Positions 7,711 through 16,031 of a stretch of 64,000 bases of DNA are shown here, in pieces. The position numbers and the translations under genes were made by a program. Under the pieces are notes generated by a model. That model was not told the DNA's origin, searched no databases, and was given only the letters and a program-made list of their open reading frames with translations. Source of the stretch: an uncultured bacterium (GTDB lineage Bacteria > Bacillota > Clostridia > Lachnospirales > Lachnospiraceae); contig CAMTMP010000006.1 in assembly GCA_947073545.1 (NCBI GenBank), positions 62,001-126,000 of the forward strand, given 5' to 3'. Each line of letters opens with the position of its first letter. Positions within the stretch are counted from its first letter, which is position 1.

Positions 7711-8841
7711 ATGGACACATCGGCATTAAAAAATTTCGTATTAAGTTTTATGAAAAGCTTTAATTTCATAACAGTGCTGTATATTTCCATTATTTCTGCG
7801 GTAACCATTATAAAAATCGGAAATTCCGGCGGGGCAGTCATGTTTCTGAAAAAAGTAAATACGTTACCTCCGGTTCCGGAGAAAATGCTTTTGACTTCCC
7901 TCAGTTTTTTCGTGTTTTTGATGGCGCTGATGTATATGCATGACAATTATGAAATGAAACGCCAGTGGTATATTATTGTTATGGAATTTATATGTACTGT
8001 TTCTGTGATTGCCGCGCTGCAGGTAAACTATAACGGGATTATCCTTCTCTTTGTGGCGCACATTATGAAATCTTTTGAGGGAAGCAGCAAAAAACTGCTC
8101 CCTCTTATATTGGGCAGTACGTTTTTTCTGATTTTTGATTTCAATGTCTGCTCCAATATTATTAAAATTACTTCTTTTGAGACCTATGCGGAGTATTATA
8201 TCGGAACGGTAGCGGCGGTTTTAATTCTGATCAAAAACCTTTTTGCGACTTTAAACATCATTCTTTTTATCGTGTATACAATTTTACACCTTCGGGAACA
8301 GATGGATGAAAAGGATGAGATAAATTCCCTGAATGAGCGGCTTCAGGCTGCAAACAGAGAACTTGAAAATTATGCCGCTGAATCGGAAAAGCTGGCGCAG
8401 ACAAGGGAGAGAAACAGGCTGGCCAGAGAAATACATGACACGCTGGAACAGAGAGATTTGCTGTCGGCTGTCCATAAAATGATTTCGCAGATGAGCGCTG
8501 CCTCTAAAGCCAAAATTATATTGGATAACAGTGCGGGCAGGCTGGCATTAGGCGAGGATGAGGAGGAAGTAATCTACCGGATCATTCAGGAAAGTATCAC
8601 CAATTCTATCAGGCACGGAAAGGCGGACACAGTAAGGATATGGATGACGCGGGAATACAATATTGTGACGATAACAATAAAGGATAATGGTGTCGGCGCC
8701 TCAAATATCGAGCCGGGATTTGGGATTACACATATGAAAGAACGATTGGATATGCTCGGCGGGAAGATACAGGTGGACGGAAGCGACGGATTTTGCGTGG
8801 TGGCGGAAATTCCGATAAGATGGGGAACGGGAAATGATTAA
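7711..8841 (+). CDS. NarL-type sensor histidine kinase with shortened DHp region
   Basis: 376 aa. Residues ~14-195 are about six membrane helices, then a coiled-coil linker (~196-230), the HisKA_3 phosphoacceptor motif LAREIHDTLE (His near 242) and a HATPase_c domain with QESITNSIRHG, DNGVGA and GFGITHMKERL. Only about 50 residues separate the His from the N-box glutamine, where this family usually has about 120-130, so the second half of the dimerisation/phosphotransfer helical hairpin appears to be missing in frame. The sequence jumps from HDTL to EQRDLLSAV, which in relatives lies after the long helix. It may be a kinase-impaired variant. Its stop overlaps the regulator start by 8 bases. 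Confidence 0.85.
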   Translation: MDTSALKNFVLSFMKSFNFITVLYISIISAVTIIKIGNSGGAVMFLKKVNTLPPVPEKMLLTSLSFFVFLMALMYMHDNYEMKRQWYIIVMEFICTVSVIAALQVNYNGIILLFVAHIMKSFEGSSKKLLPLILGSTFFLIFDFNVCSNIIKITSFETYAEYYIGTVAAVLILIKNLFATLNIILFIVYTILHLREQMDEKDEINSLNERLQAANRELENYAAESEKLAQTRERNRLAREIHDTLEQRDLLSAVHKMISQMSAASKAKIILDNSAGRLALGEDEEEVIYRIIQESITNSIRHGKADTVRIWMTREYNIVTITIKDNGVGASNIEPGFGITHMKERLDMLGGKIQVDGSDGFCVVAEIPIRWGTGND

Positions 8842-9487
8842 AATATTAATTGCAGACGATCAGGAACTGATAAGAGACAGCCTTCGCATTGTGCTGTCCG
8901 GCAATCCGGATTTTTCGGTAAATACTGCGGCAAACGGCATTGAGGTGGTCAGAGCTGTCAGGCGGGATAAGCCGGATGTTATTTTAATGGATATCAGAAT
9001 GCCGGAAATGGATGGCGTGCAATGTACCCAGATCATCAAAGAAAACTATCCTGAAATAAAAATTATTATTCTGACAACCTTTGATGATGATGAATACATT
9101 TTCAGCGCATTAAAGCATGGAGCCAGCGGTTATCTTTTAAAAGGTATTTCCGCGGACAGGCTGATCGAGGCGATCCATAAAGTTTATCATGGAAATGCCA
9201 TGATCAATGAGGATATTGCCGGAAAGGTTGTGAAAATGTTTTCGCAGATGGCAAGAGAAAATGCGGCGGTCATTACGGTGGATGAGGATTATATAAGGGA
9301 AATTACAGAGTCGGAGTGGAAGGTGATCGGGCTTGTGTCAAAAGGGCTGTCCAATAAGGAGATAGCGGCAGAACTTTTCCTTACGGAAGGCTCTGTAAGA
9401 AACTATTTAAGCTCTGTCTTAAAGAAGCTTGATCTGCGTGACAGAACACAATTAGCTATTTGGGCTGTACAGTGGAGGAAAAGTTGA
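8834..9487 (+). CDS. NarL/LuxR-family response regulator
   Basis: 217 aa. The receiver domain spans ~1-118 with acidic ADDQE near the start, the phosphoacceptor Asp in VILMDIRMPEMDG near residue 54, a Thr in ILTTFDDDEY and the Lys in YLLKG. The C-terminal LuxR helix-turn-helix (~152-215) contains LVSKGLSNKEIAAELF and GSVRNYLSSVLKKL. It is a cytoplasmic transcription factor, partner of the overlapping kinase, and probably regulates the ABC transporter at 10990. The duplicated TGTCA-type boxes ahead of that operon are possible sites (inference). Confidence 0.92.
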   Translation: MIKILIADDQELIRDSLRIVLSGNPDFSVNTAANGIEVVRAVRRDKPDVILMDIRMPEMDGVQCTQIIKENYPEIKIIILTTFDDDEYIFSALKHGASGYLLKGISADRLIEAIHKVYHGNAMINEDIAGKVVKMFSQMARENAAVITVDEDYIREITESEWKVIGLVSKGLSNKEIAAELFLTEGSVRNYLSSVLKKLDLRDRTQLAIWAVQWRKS

Positions 9488-10809
9488 CTTTGAGGAAAAA
9501 GAAGATTATCGGAAAAAGATTTGCTGCAGGCGTTTTTCTGGCGGCAGTTCTGGTGACAGCGGCAGTTTCATTGCATTATTTCCAGCATAAAAGGACAATA
9601 TCGCTGGGCTTTTTTACCGAAAGCGCATGGGATGTTCCGGATGCTTACACTTACCGGCTTATCGATGATGCAGTGGAGAAATTTGAAGCTGATCATCCCG
9701 GGGTAAAGGTGAAGTTTGTAAGCGGAATACAGAAGGACGACTATTCGGAATACATTGCGTCTGCATTGATAAAGGGAAACGCACCGGATGTTTTCTTTGT
9801 ACTGCCGGAGGATTTTTCCACATTTGCGGGCACGGACGCTCTGATGAAACTGGATGGCTATATTGACGGGGATGCGAATTATGATAAATCCAGATATTAT
9901 ATGGCATCCTTTGAATTTGGAAATATTTCCGGCAGTCAATACGGGATTCCGTTCGAGAGTGTGCCGCAGATGATGTTTGTAAATAAGACGCTTTTGAAAA
10001 ATGAAGGGATAAAAGAAATACCGGAAGATTGGACATGGGAAGATTTTTACGAGATATGCGACAGGGTTACCAAAGATACTGACGGCAACGGAATAGAGGA
10101 TCAGTTTGGCATCTGCGATTATACATGGGAACATGCTTTCATCACAAACGGAGTGGATGCCTTTGACGCAAACGGTGCGAGCTGCAATCTGCTCAGTGAA
10201 AATGCAGTGGAGGCTGTGGATTTCATCAAGAAAATAAATATGCTTACAAAAGGCAGTATTGTTACGGCGGATGACTTTGATAAGGGGAATGTGGCATTTA
10301 TGCCTGCTCTGTTGTCGGATTACAGAACGTATAAGCCTTATCCCTGGAACATTAAGAAGTATACGAATTTCGAGTTGGACTGCATTACGCTGCCACGGGG
10401 AGAAAACGGTGATAACAAATCAACCATGAGCACACTTTTACTCGCCATGAATTCCAGAACAGATAATGAGGGGCTTGCCTGGGAACTGATAAAAACTTTT
10501 TGCTATGATATCGAAATTCAAAGTGAGATATATACTTATAAAGAAGGCGCGTCTGTATTGAAAACGGTTACCGATTCCATGACGACTATGTTAAGCATAA
10601 ATCAGGTGCTGTCAGAGGAGGGCGGAATGGATATAAACCTTATCACATCTATTATGGATCATGCCGAGCCAGACTATAATTTCAAGGATATCACATCGGT
10701 CAGGGAAATGATTGACGCCGGCATCGACGATATTGTAAATAACGGGACGGATTCGAAGATCGGATTGCAGATGATAGAGAAACGAGTCAGAAGTTTCTTG
10801 AAAGAATAA
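9484..10809 (+). CDS. Anchored family-1 extracellular solute-binding protein
   Basis: 441 aa from the TTG at 9484, which has GGAGG 5 bases upstream and overlaps the regulator's TGA. An in-frame ATG at 9460 lies deeper in the previous gene with no ribosome-binding site. The N-terminus is basic and then hydrophobic (about 11-30) with no lipobox cysteine. The body is a maltose-binding-protein-like family 1 domain: GNAPDVFFVLPEDF, YGIPFESVPQMMFVNK, WTWEDFYEICDRVTKDTDGNG. Such proteins normally work with MalF/MalG-type permeases, but none is here. Its place at the end of a kinase-regulator operon suggests a sensory or accessory role. Confidence 0.8.
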   Translation: MTLRKKKIIGKRFAAGVFLAAVLVTAAVSLHYFQHKRTISLGFFTESAWDVPDAYTYRLIDDAVEKFEADHPGVKVKFVSGIQKDDYSEYIASALIKGNAPDVFFVLPEDFSTFAGTDALMKLDGYIDGDANYDKSRYYMASFEFGNISGSQYGIPFESVPQMMFVNKTLLKNEGIKEIPEDWTWEDFYEICDRVTKDTDGNGIEDQFGICDYTWEHAFITNGVDAFDANGASCNLLSENAVEAVDFIKKINMLTKGSIVTADDFDKGNVAFMPALLSDYRTYKPYPWNIKKYTNFELDCITLPRGENGDNKSTMSTLLLAMNSRTDNEGLAWELIKTFCYDIEIQSEIYTYKEGASVLKTVTDSMTTMLSINQVLSEEGGMDINLITSIMDHAEPDYNFKDITSVREMIDAGIDDIVNNGTDSKIGLQMIEKRVRSFLKE

Positions 10810-10816
10810 ATATTTT

Positions 10817-10862
10817 AAACGGTTTGAAATGACATTTGTCATATACAAACCGTTTTTTTTAT
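10817..10862 (+). terminator. Rho-independent terminator
   Basis: Arms AAACGGTTTG (10817-10826) and CAAACCGTTT (10846-10855) run directly into a T run. The loop contains a second palindrome, ATGACATTTGTCAT. It separates the sensor operon from the ABC operon. Confidence 0.85.
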
Positions 10863-10900
10863 ATGCCGAATGTCACTATAAACGATATGACATCCGGCAA
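10863..10900. promoter_or_regulatory. Candidate operator: imperfect inverted repeat ahead of the ABC operon
   Basis: TGCCGAATGTCA is mirrored by TGACATCCGGCA about 14 bases on, with one mismatched position per arm. The TGACA/TGTCA word recurs in the terminator loop just upstream. The location between sensor and transporter operons suits a regulator site. No direct evidence beyond symmetry. Confidence 0.35.
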
Positions 10901-10989
10901 TAGGAAAAGTAAAGCAATTTTTTTACAATTAAAACAGTTAAGAATTGCGAAAGCCAAACGAGTATTACAGGAGGGAGGTAAGGGGTTAG

Positions 10990-12519
10990 ATGAGTGACGG
11001 CTATATTTTGCAGATGAAGAACATCACCAAAACATTTCCGGGAGTCAAGGCGCTTTCCGATGTGACGTTAGAAGTTTCGGAGGCTTCCATACATGCCATA
11101 TGCGGTGAAAACGGCGCGGGGAAATCCACCTTGATGAAGGTTTTGTCAGGCGTTTATCCATATGGCAGTTATGATGGAGAGATCTTTTTTCAAGGTAAAA
11201 AAATGGCATTCAGAAACATCAAAGATTCAGAACGCGCAGGGATCGTTATTATTCATCAGGAGCTTACGATGATTCCCGAGCTGTCCGTTACAGAAAATAT
11301 TTTTATGGGCAATGAAATTGTAGAAAAGGGACTCATAAATTGGGGGAAAGAACGAAAAAGAACAAGAGAGCTGTTGGAAAAAGTCGGATTACATATTGAT
11401 CCAAATACAATCATCAAAAATCTGGGTGTCGGACAGCAGCAGCTTGTTGAAATAGCAAAAGCATTGTCTAAAAATGTCAAAGTGCTTATTCTGGATGAGC
11501 CGACATCGTCGCTAAATGAATCGGATTCAGAAAATTTGCTGCATTTGATGCTGGGGCTGAAAAAGCAGGGAATTACCTGTATTATGATTTCCCACAAGCT
11601 AAATGAGATCGCGGCAGTTTCCGATTACGTGACGGTAATCAGGGATGGAAAGACCGTGGACGGTTATGCCGTGGAGGCAGGCAAGGTTGACGAGAACAAA
11701 ATTATCAAGGCCATGGTGGGACGTGAAATTGAAAACAGGTATCCTGAACATACGCCTAAAATAGGGGAAGTGATTCTTGCGGTTTCGGGCTGGCGTGTTG
11801 AGGATGCGAAGGTTCCCGGAAAAATGCTCTGCAAAGATTCTGCATTTCATGTCAGGGCCGGAGAAATTGTCGGGTTTGCCGGTCTTATGGGAGCGGGCAG
11901 AACGGAATTGATGAGATCTCTGTTCGGAAAGAATATGGGGATCTTCAGAGGCGGAAACATGAAAATAAGAGGCAGGGAGGTTAAGATCAATTCAGTCAGG
12001 GAAGCGATCAAAAATAAGATCGCCTATGTGCCGGAGGACAGAAAAGGTCTGGGATTAAATCTTCTCGACTCGATTAGAAAAACCGTTGTAGCCGCGAATC
12101 TTGATATGATTAAAACAAGAGGGCTTCTGGACTTTGATAAGGAAAGGGCAGCCTCGGAAAAATATAAAGATTCCCTGAGAATTAAGTGCCGCGATGTGGG
12201 TGTTGGTGTGAATACATTATCAGGCGGAAACCAGCAGAAAGTCGTCCTTTCAAAGTGGATGTTTACGGAGCCGGATATTCTCATTCTGGATGAGCCGACA
12301 AGGGGCATTGATGTGGGAGCAAAATATGAGATATATAAACTGATCCATGAGCTTGCGGATCAGGGAAAAGCAATTATTCTTGTGTCTTCCGAGCTCCCGG
12401 AGCTTCTTGGAATGGCGGATCGCATTTATACGATCTTTGAAGGTAAGATCACAGGAGAGATTCCGGCAAAAGAGGCAAATCAGGAAATGTTAATGAAGAA
12501 GATGACCATAACGGCTTAA
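10990..12519 (+). CDS. Sugar ABC transporter ATPase, two nucleotide-binding domains (MmsA/XylG/GguA type)
   Basis: 509 aa, the usual CUT2 length. The first cassette has Walker A GENGAGKST (~39), LGVGQQQLVEIAKAL and Walker B VLILDEPTSSL. The second has the degenerate A-loop LMGAGRTELM, VPEDRKGLG, the signature LSGGNQQKVVLSKW and ILILDEPTRGIDVG. It energises monosaccharide import at the inner face of the membrane with the permease and lipoprotein that follow. SD GGAGGGAGG lies upstream of the ATG. The next gene starts 12 bases downstream. Confidence 0.95.
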   Translation: MSDGYILQMKNITKTFPGVKALSDVTLEVSEASIHAICGENGAGKSTLMKVLSGVYPYGSYDGEIFFQGKKMAFRNIKDSERAGIVIIHQELTMIPELSVTENIFMGNEIVEKGLINWGKERKRTRELLEKVGLHIDPNTIIKNLGVGQQQLVEIAKALSKNVKVLILDEPTSSLNESDSENLLHLMLGLKKQGITCIMISHKLNEIAAVSDYVTVIRDGKTVDGYAVEAGKVDENKIIKAMVGREIENRYPEHTPKIGEVILAVSGWRVEDAKVPGKMLCKDSAFHVRAGEIVGFAGLMGAGRTELMRSLFGKNMGIFRGGNMKIRGREVKINSVREAIKNKIAYVPEDRKGLGLNLLDSIRKTVVAANLDMIKTRGLLDFDKERAASEKYKDSLRIKCRDVGVGVNTLSGGNQQKVVLSKWMFTEPDILILDEPTRGIDVGAKYEIYKLIHELADQGKAIILVSSELPELLGMADRIYTIFEGKITGEIPAKEANQEMLMKKMTITA

Positions 12520-12531
12520 GAGGAGACGATA

Positions 12532-13704
12532 ATGAAATATATTAAAAAGGTGTTGGGCGAAGATCTTCGTCAATATACGATGGTAGTTGCTCTGATAGCG
12601 CTCATAATTATTTTCAATATTGCATCGGGAGGTAAGATGGTTACTTCCTCGAACTTTCAAAATTTAATATCGGGAAATGCTTATGTATTGGTTTTGGCTT
12701 TAGGAATGCTCATGGTAATTGTAATCGGGCAGATCGATCTGTCTGTGGGATCGGTTGCGGGATTTGCTTCCATGGTAATGGCGATAACCGCCCGCCAGTT
12801 TAACCTGCCGTGGTATATTGCAATTCTGATTGCGCTGGCAATCGGCATGATAGCCGGGGCATGGCAGGGATTTTTCTTATCGAGGCTTGGCATTCCAGGA
12901 TTTATCACAACGCTCGGCGGTATGATGATATTCAGAGGCGGTGTTATTTGGATATCAAACTCAATTTCAGTTCCTGTTCCCTCAGAGCTGAAATGGTTTG
13001 GTGCCGGTTATCTTCCTGAATGGGGACCTGCTTTTACCGGGATGAATAACTCAACTTTGCTGCTTGGAATAATTGCAATAGTTGCGTATGTAATTGCCCA
13101 GATGAAAAAGTTTACCCATTCGGGGGATGTTACCGGAAAGAAAGAGGCGTTCTGGCCCTTTGCAGTCCGCATCGGGATTGTGGCGGCGGTGATCGGATAT
13201 ATGACATGGCTTTTCGGAAGCGGAAGGACGGGCACAAGTTTTCCGATCCCGGGGTTGATTCTTGTGATACTGATCATCCTGTATTATCTGGTTACGGAAA
13301 GAACATCCTTCGGACGTCATGTCTATGCGGTAGGAGGGAATAAGTCGGCGGCCGAACTTTCCGGCGTAAATGTAAAAAGAACGTATTTTCTCACGATGCT
13401 TAACATGTCGGTTCTGGCAGCCGTGGCAGGCATATTGTTTGTAGGGCGTTCGACAGCTGCGGGGCCGGCAGACGGAACTTCCTGGGAGATGGATGCCATC
13501 GCATCCGTATTTATCGGCGGCGCGGCTGTATCAGGTGGTGTTGGAACCGTTATTGCAACGATGGTCGGCGGCTTGGTGATGGCGGTTTTGAACAACGGGC
13601 TTATGCTTATGGGTGTCGGGGCAGACAAAACACAGGTCATAAAGGGCTTTGTGCTATTAGCGGCCGTAGCCTTTGATGTATATAACAAGAAAAGCAGGGG
13701 TTAA
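12532..13704 (+). CDS. Sugar ABC transporter permease (MmsB/XylH/GguB type)
   Basis: 390 aa, about ten membrane helices, longer than RbsC and matching the XylH/GguB branch, which has an extra central segment (here ~185-240 including a charged loop at HSGDVTGKKEAFW). The family hallmark IVIGQIDLSVGSVAGF is present near residue 63, and GGAAVSGGVGTVIATMVGG near 325 corresponds to the conserved coupling region. It forms the membrane channel with the ATPase at 10990. RBS GAGGAG is upstream of the ATG. Confidence 0.94.
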   Translation: MKYIKKVLGEDLRQYTMVVALIALIIIFNIASGGKMVTSSNFQNLISGNAYVLVLALGMLMVIVIGQIDLSVGSVAGFASMVMAITARQFNLPWYIAILIALAIGMIAGAWQGFFLSRLGIPGFITTLGGMMIFRGGVIWISNSISVPVPSELKWFGAGYLPEWGPAFTGMNNSTLLLGIIAIVAYVIAQMKKFTHSGDVTGKKEAFWPFAVRIGIVAAVIGYMTWLFGSGRTGTSFPIPGLILVILIILYYLVTERTSFGRHVYAVGGNKSAAELSGVNVKRTYFLTMLNMSVLAAVAGILFVGRSTAAGPADGTSWEMDAIASVFIGGAAVSGGVGTVIATMVGGLVMAVLNNGLMLMGVGADKTQVIKGFVLLAAVAFDVYNKKSRG

Positions 13705-13746
13705 AATCATGAAATGCAAACAAGCAAACAAAAGGGAGGAATGAAG

Positions 13747-14922
13747 ATGAAAGCAAAAAAAGCAGTATCACTTTTCATGACAGCAGCTCTCACAGCAGCA
13801 GCACTGACAGGCTGCGGCGGGGGCAGGGGAAGAGAGGAGGCTGTACAGACGGCCAACGCACCTGCAGCGGTGGAGGAGACTGCTGAAGCCGAAAGTGTGG
13901 AGGAAGCAGAACCGGCAGATGCGGAAGAGGGAGCCGGGACGACGTCCGCAGGCGGTGGCATTGTTGGTGTTGCGCTGCCGTGGCTTGGAACACAGAACTG
14001 GGCAGAGGCGGAAGTGATGTTTAAAGAACAACTTGAGGCTGCAGGCTATGAGGCGATCATTCAGGCCGCTGACCAGAAAGTGCCGCAACAGCAGCAGCAG
14101 ATCGAGTCCATGATTGAGAACGGCGCACAGGTTATCGTTGTCGGTCCTGTTGACGGTTCACAGCTTGGCTCGGTGTTAGAGAAGGCAAAAGATGCAGGTG
14201 TATATGTAATCGGGTATGACAGACTGCTGGAAAATACAACAGGCGTTGACGGTGTAGTGCAGTTTGGCAGTGTGAAGACAGGTGAATTACAGGCACAGGC
14301 GCTCTTACAGGGGTTAGAGGAATTAAAGGGTGAGGCTCCTTACAATATTGAACTTTTTGGCGGCGGCCCGGCTGATCCGAATGCACCGAATTTCTTTACG
14401 GGCGCAATGTCAGTGCTCCAGCCACTCATTGACGATGGGACTCTGGTTGTTGTATCAGGGCAGACAGATTTCACACAGTGCGCGACAGTCGACTGGGATA
14501 ACGCCAAAGCACAGTCGCGTATGGATGCCCTTCTGGCGGGCAATTATTCAGACATTGAGATTGACGGTGTTCTGTCGCCGAACGATGGCATTGCCCGTGC
14601 GATCATTACATCCTGCGAGAATGCGGGGCAGCCGATCCCTGTAGTATCGGGACTGGATGCGGAAAATGAATCTGTCGAGTGGGTATGGTCCGGCAGACAA
14701 TATTCCACAGTTGCAAAACCGACGAATGCGCTTGTTGCGGAGACGGTTTCTATTATTGACAGTCTGATAAGCGGTAACGGGATGCCGGAAACCGATGTGA
14801 CGGCAAACAATGGCGTAATAGATGTTCCTGTTTACGAATTGCCGCCTGTCGTAGTGACAAAGGATAACGCAAAAGAAGTATTTGCAGATGATCCTGACAG
14901 ACTGGCTCTGTTGACAGATTAA
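13747..14922 (+). CDS. Sugar-binding lipoprotein (ChvE/XylF type)
   Basis: 391 aa from the ATG at 13747, which has GGGAGGA about 7 bases upstream. An upstream in-frame ATG at 13714 would put a hydrophilic tail before the signal. Signal peptide with lipobox LTGC near residue 21, an acidic Ala/Glu linker to ~70, then the binding domain: VGVALPWLGTQNW, VIVVGPVDGSQLGS, YVIGYDRLLE, LSPNDGIARAI, VVSGLDAENE. This is the external receptor of the importer. The exact sugar cannot be read from sequence. The family includes arabinose, galactose, glucose and xylose binders. Confidence 0.93.
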   Translation: MKAKKAVSLFMTAALTAAALTGCGGGRGREEAVQTANAPAAVEETAEAESVEEAEPADAEEGAGTTSAGGGIVGVALPWLGTQNWAEAEVMFKEQLEAAGYEAIIQAADQKVPQQQQQIESMIENGAQVIVVGPVDGSQLGSVLEKAKDAGVYVIGYDRLLENTTGVDGVVQFGSVKTGELQAQALLQGLEELKGEAPYNIELFGGGPADPNAPNFFTGAMSVLQPLIDDGTLVVVSGQTDFTQCATVDWDNAKAQSRMDALLAGNYSDIEIDGVLSPNDGIARAIITSCENAGQPIPVVSGLDAENESVEWVWSGRQYSTVAKPTNALVAETVSIIDSLISGNGMPETDVTANNGVIDVPVYELPPVVVTKDNAKEVFADDPDRLALLTD

Positions 14923-14945
14923 CAGGTCATTTGATCTGCTATATG

Positions 14946-14994
14946 ATACTAAATTGTACCGGGCATGTTTTTCAGGCCCGGTACAATTTAGTAT
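14946..14994 (+). terminator. Perfect 19-bp hairpin after the transporter operon
   Basis: A 19-bp arm starting ATACTAAATTG and ending CCGGGC is repeated perfectly in inverse after an 11-base loop. It lacks a long T tail on the plus strand, so it may act as a terminator or as an mRNA 3'-end stabiliser. Confidence 0.65.
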
Positions 14995-15062
14995 TATATA
15001 AAAGTTTTTGTACCCGCAGACTTTAAAATCGAAATATCTGCTTTTTATAACGGAAATATGTC

Positions 15063-15091
15063 TTTTCTTTACGGGAGAAACCCAGTATAAT
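15063..15091 (+). promoter_or_regulatory. Probable promoter for udp
   Basis: A TATAAT -10 box (15086-15091) with a poor -35 TTTCTT 17 bases upstream. It leaves a leader of about 140 bases. Confidence 0.4.
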
Positions 15092-15235
15092 TGAGATAAG
15101 TGATTTTATGATACAGGGGGGCCGGTGTCAGCGGGAGGACAGCCATAAGACGGTAATGCGGCAGTTCGCGCTTGCTGAAGGGGGACAGGGTGCGGTGAGA
15201 ATAGCTGCCATGGCAGTAGAAAGAAGGAATTTCAC

Positions 15236-16006
15236 ATGAAGAATTATTCGGAAGATGCGAGCAGACAGTACCACATACAGGTGGCGGCAGGAGAGGTGGG
15301 GCGGTACGTGATTATGCCCGGCGACCCCAAACGCTGTGTGAAAATTGCGCAGTATTTTGAGAATCCGGTTCTGATCGCGGACAACAGGGAATACATTACA
15401 TATACCGGGACCCTTGACGGGGTGAAGGTCAGCGTGACATCTACCGGCATCGGCGGCCCTTCGGCGGCTATCGCCATGGAGGAGCTTGTGCGCTGTGGCG
15501 CGGATACCTTTCTGCGCATCGGCACCTGCGGCGGTATGCAGAAGGAGGTAAAGAGCGGCGACGTCGTGATTGCCACCGGGGCGATCCGCATGGAGGGAAC
15601 GAGCAGGGAGTATGCGCCTATCGAGTTCCCCGCAGTGGCGGATCTTGCGGTGACAAACGCGCTTGCGCAGGCAGCGCGGGCGGGGGAATGTGCTTTCCAC
15701 ACGGGAGTGGTGCAGGCCAAGGATTCCTTCTACGGGCAGCATGAGCCGGAGACAAAGCCTGTCAGCTATGAGCTGATGAATAAATGGGAGGCGTGGAAGA
15801 GGCTTGGGTGTCTGGCTTCCGAGATGGAGTCCGCGGCATTGTTTACGGTGGCGAGCTATCTGCGGGTGAGAGCCGGAGCCTGCTTTCTTGTGGTGGCGAA
15901 TCAGGAGCGGGAGAAGCTGGGGCTGGAAAACCCGGTGGTGCATGATACGGATACGGCGATCAGGGTGGCTGTCGATGCGGTGAGAGAACTGATCGGGAAG
16001 GACTGA
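15236..16006 (+). CDS. udp: Uridine phosphorylase
   Basis: 256 aa, the family's normal size. PNP_UDP_1 fold with [10 protein letters not shown] (phosphate loop, ~24), [16 protein letters not shown] (~78), [11 protein letters not shown] (~98) and the nucleoside-binding [10 protein letters not shown] (~198). It cleaves uridine with phosphate to uracil and ribose-1-phosphate in the cytoplasm, so it belongs to pyrimidine salvage. AAGGA lies ahead of the ATG. The FAD protein follows 26 bases downstream. Confidence 0.92.
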   Translation: MKNYSEDASRQYHIQVAAGEVGRYVIMPGDPKRCVKIAQYFENPVLIADNREYITYTGTLDGVKVSVTSTGIGGPSAAIAMEELVRCGADTFLRIGTCGGMQKEVKSGDVVIATGAIRMEGTSREYAPIEFPAVADLAVTNALAQAARAGECAFHTGVVQAKDSFYGQHEPETKPVSYELMNKWEAWKRLGCLASEMESAALFTVASYLRVRAGACFLVVANQEREKLGLENPVVHDTDTAIRVAVDAVRELIGKD

Positions 16007-16031
16007 AAACAGGTCTTACAGGGAGAGATAT

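Larger units (their letters stand above)
14923..15235. other. Intergenic region before the uridine phosphorylase gene
   Basis: It holds the long hairpin at 14946, a likely promoter at 15063-15091 and a GC-rich leader of ~140 bases with a CTGCCATGGCAG palindrome near 15207. I do not recognise a known riboswitch in the leader and see no credible gene on the plus strand. An open minus-strand frame here runs on antisense to the next gene. Confidence 0.5.

Noticed and set aside
15092..15235. Possible riboswitch in the GC-rich udp leader
   Set aside because: No known riboswitch core was recognisable. Only a small palindrome is present.
15128..15943. 271-aa minus-strand open frame
   Set aside because: Antisense to uridine phosphorylase, whose motifs are unambiguous.
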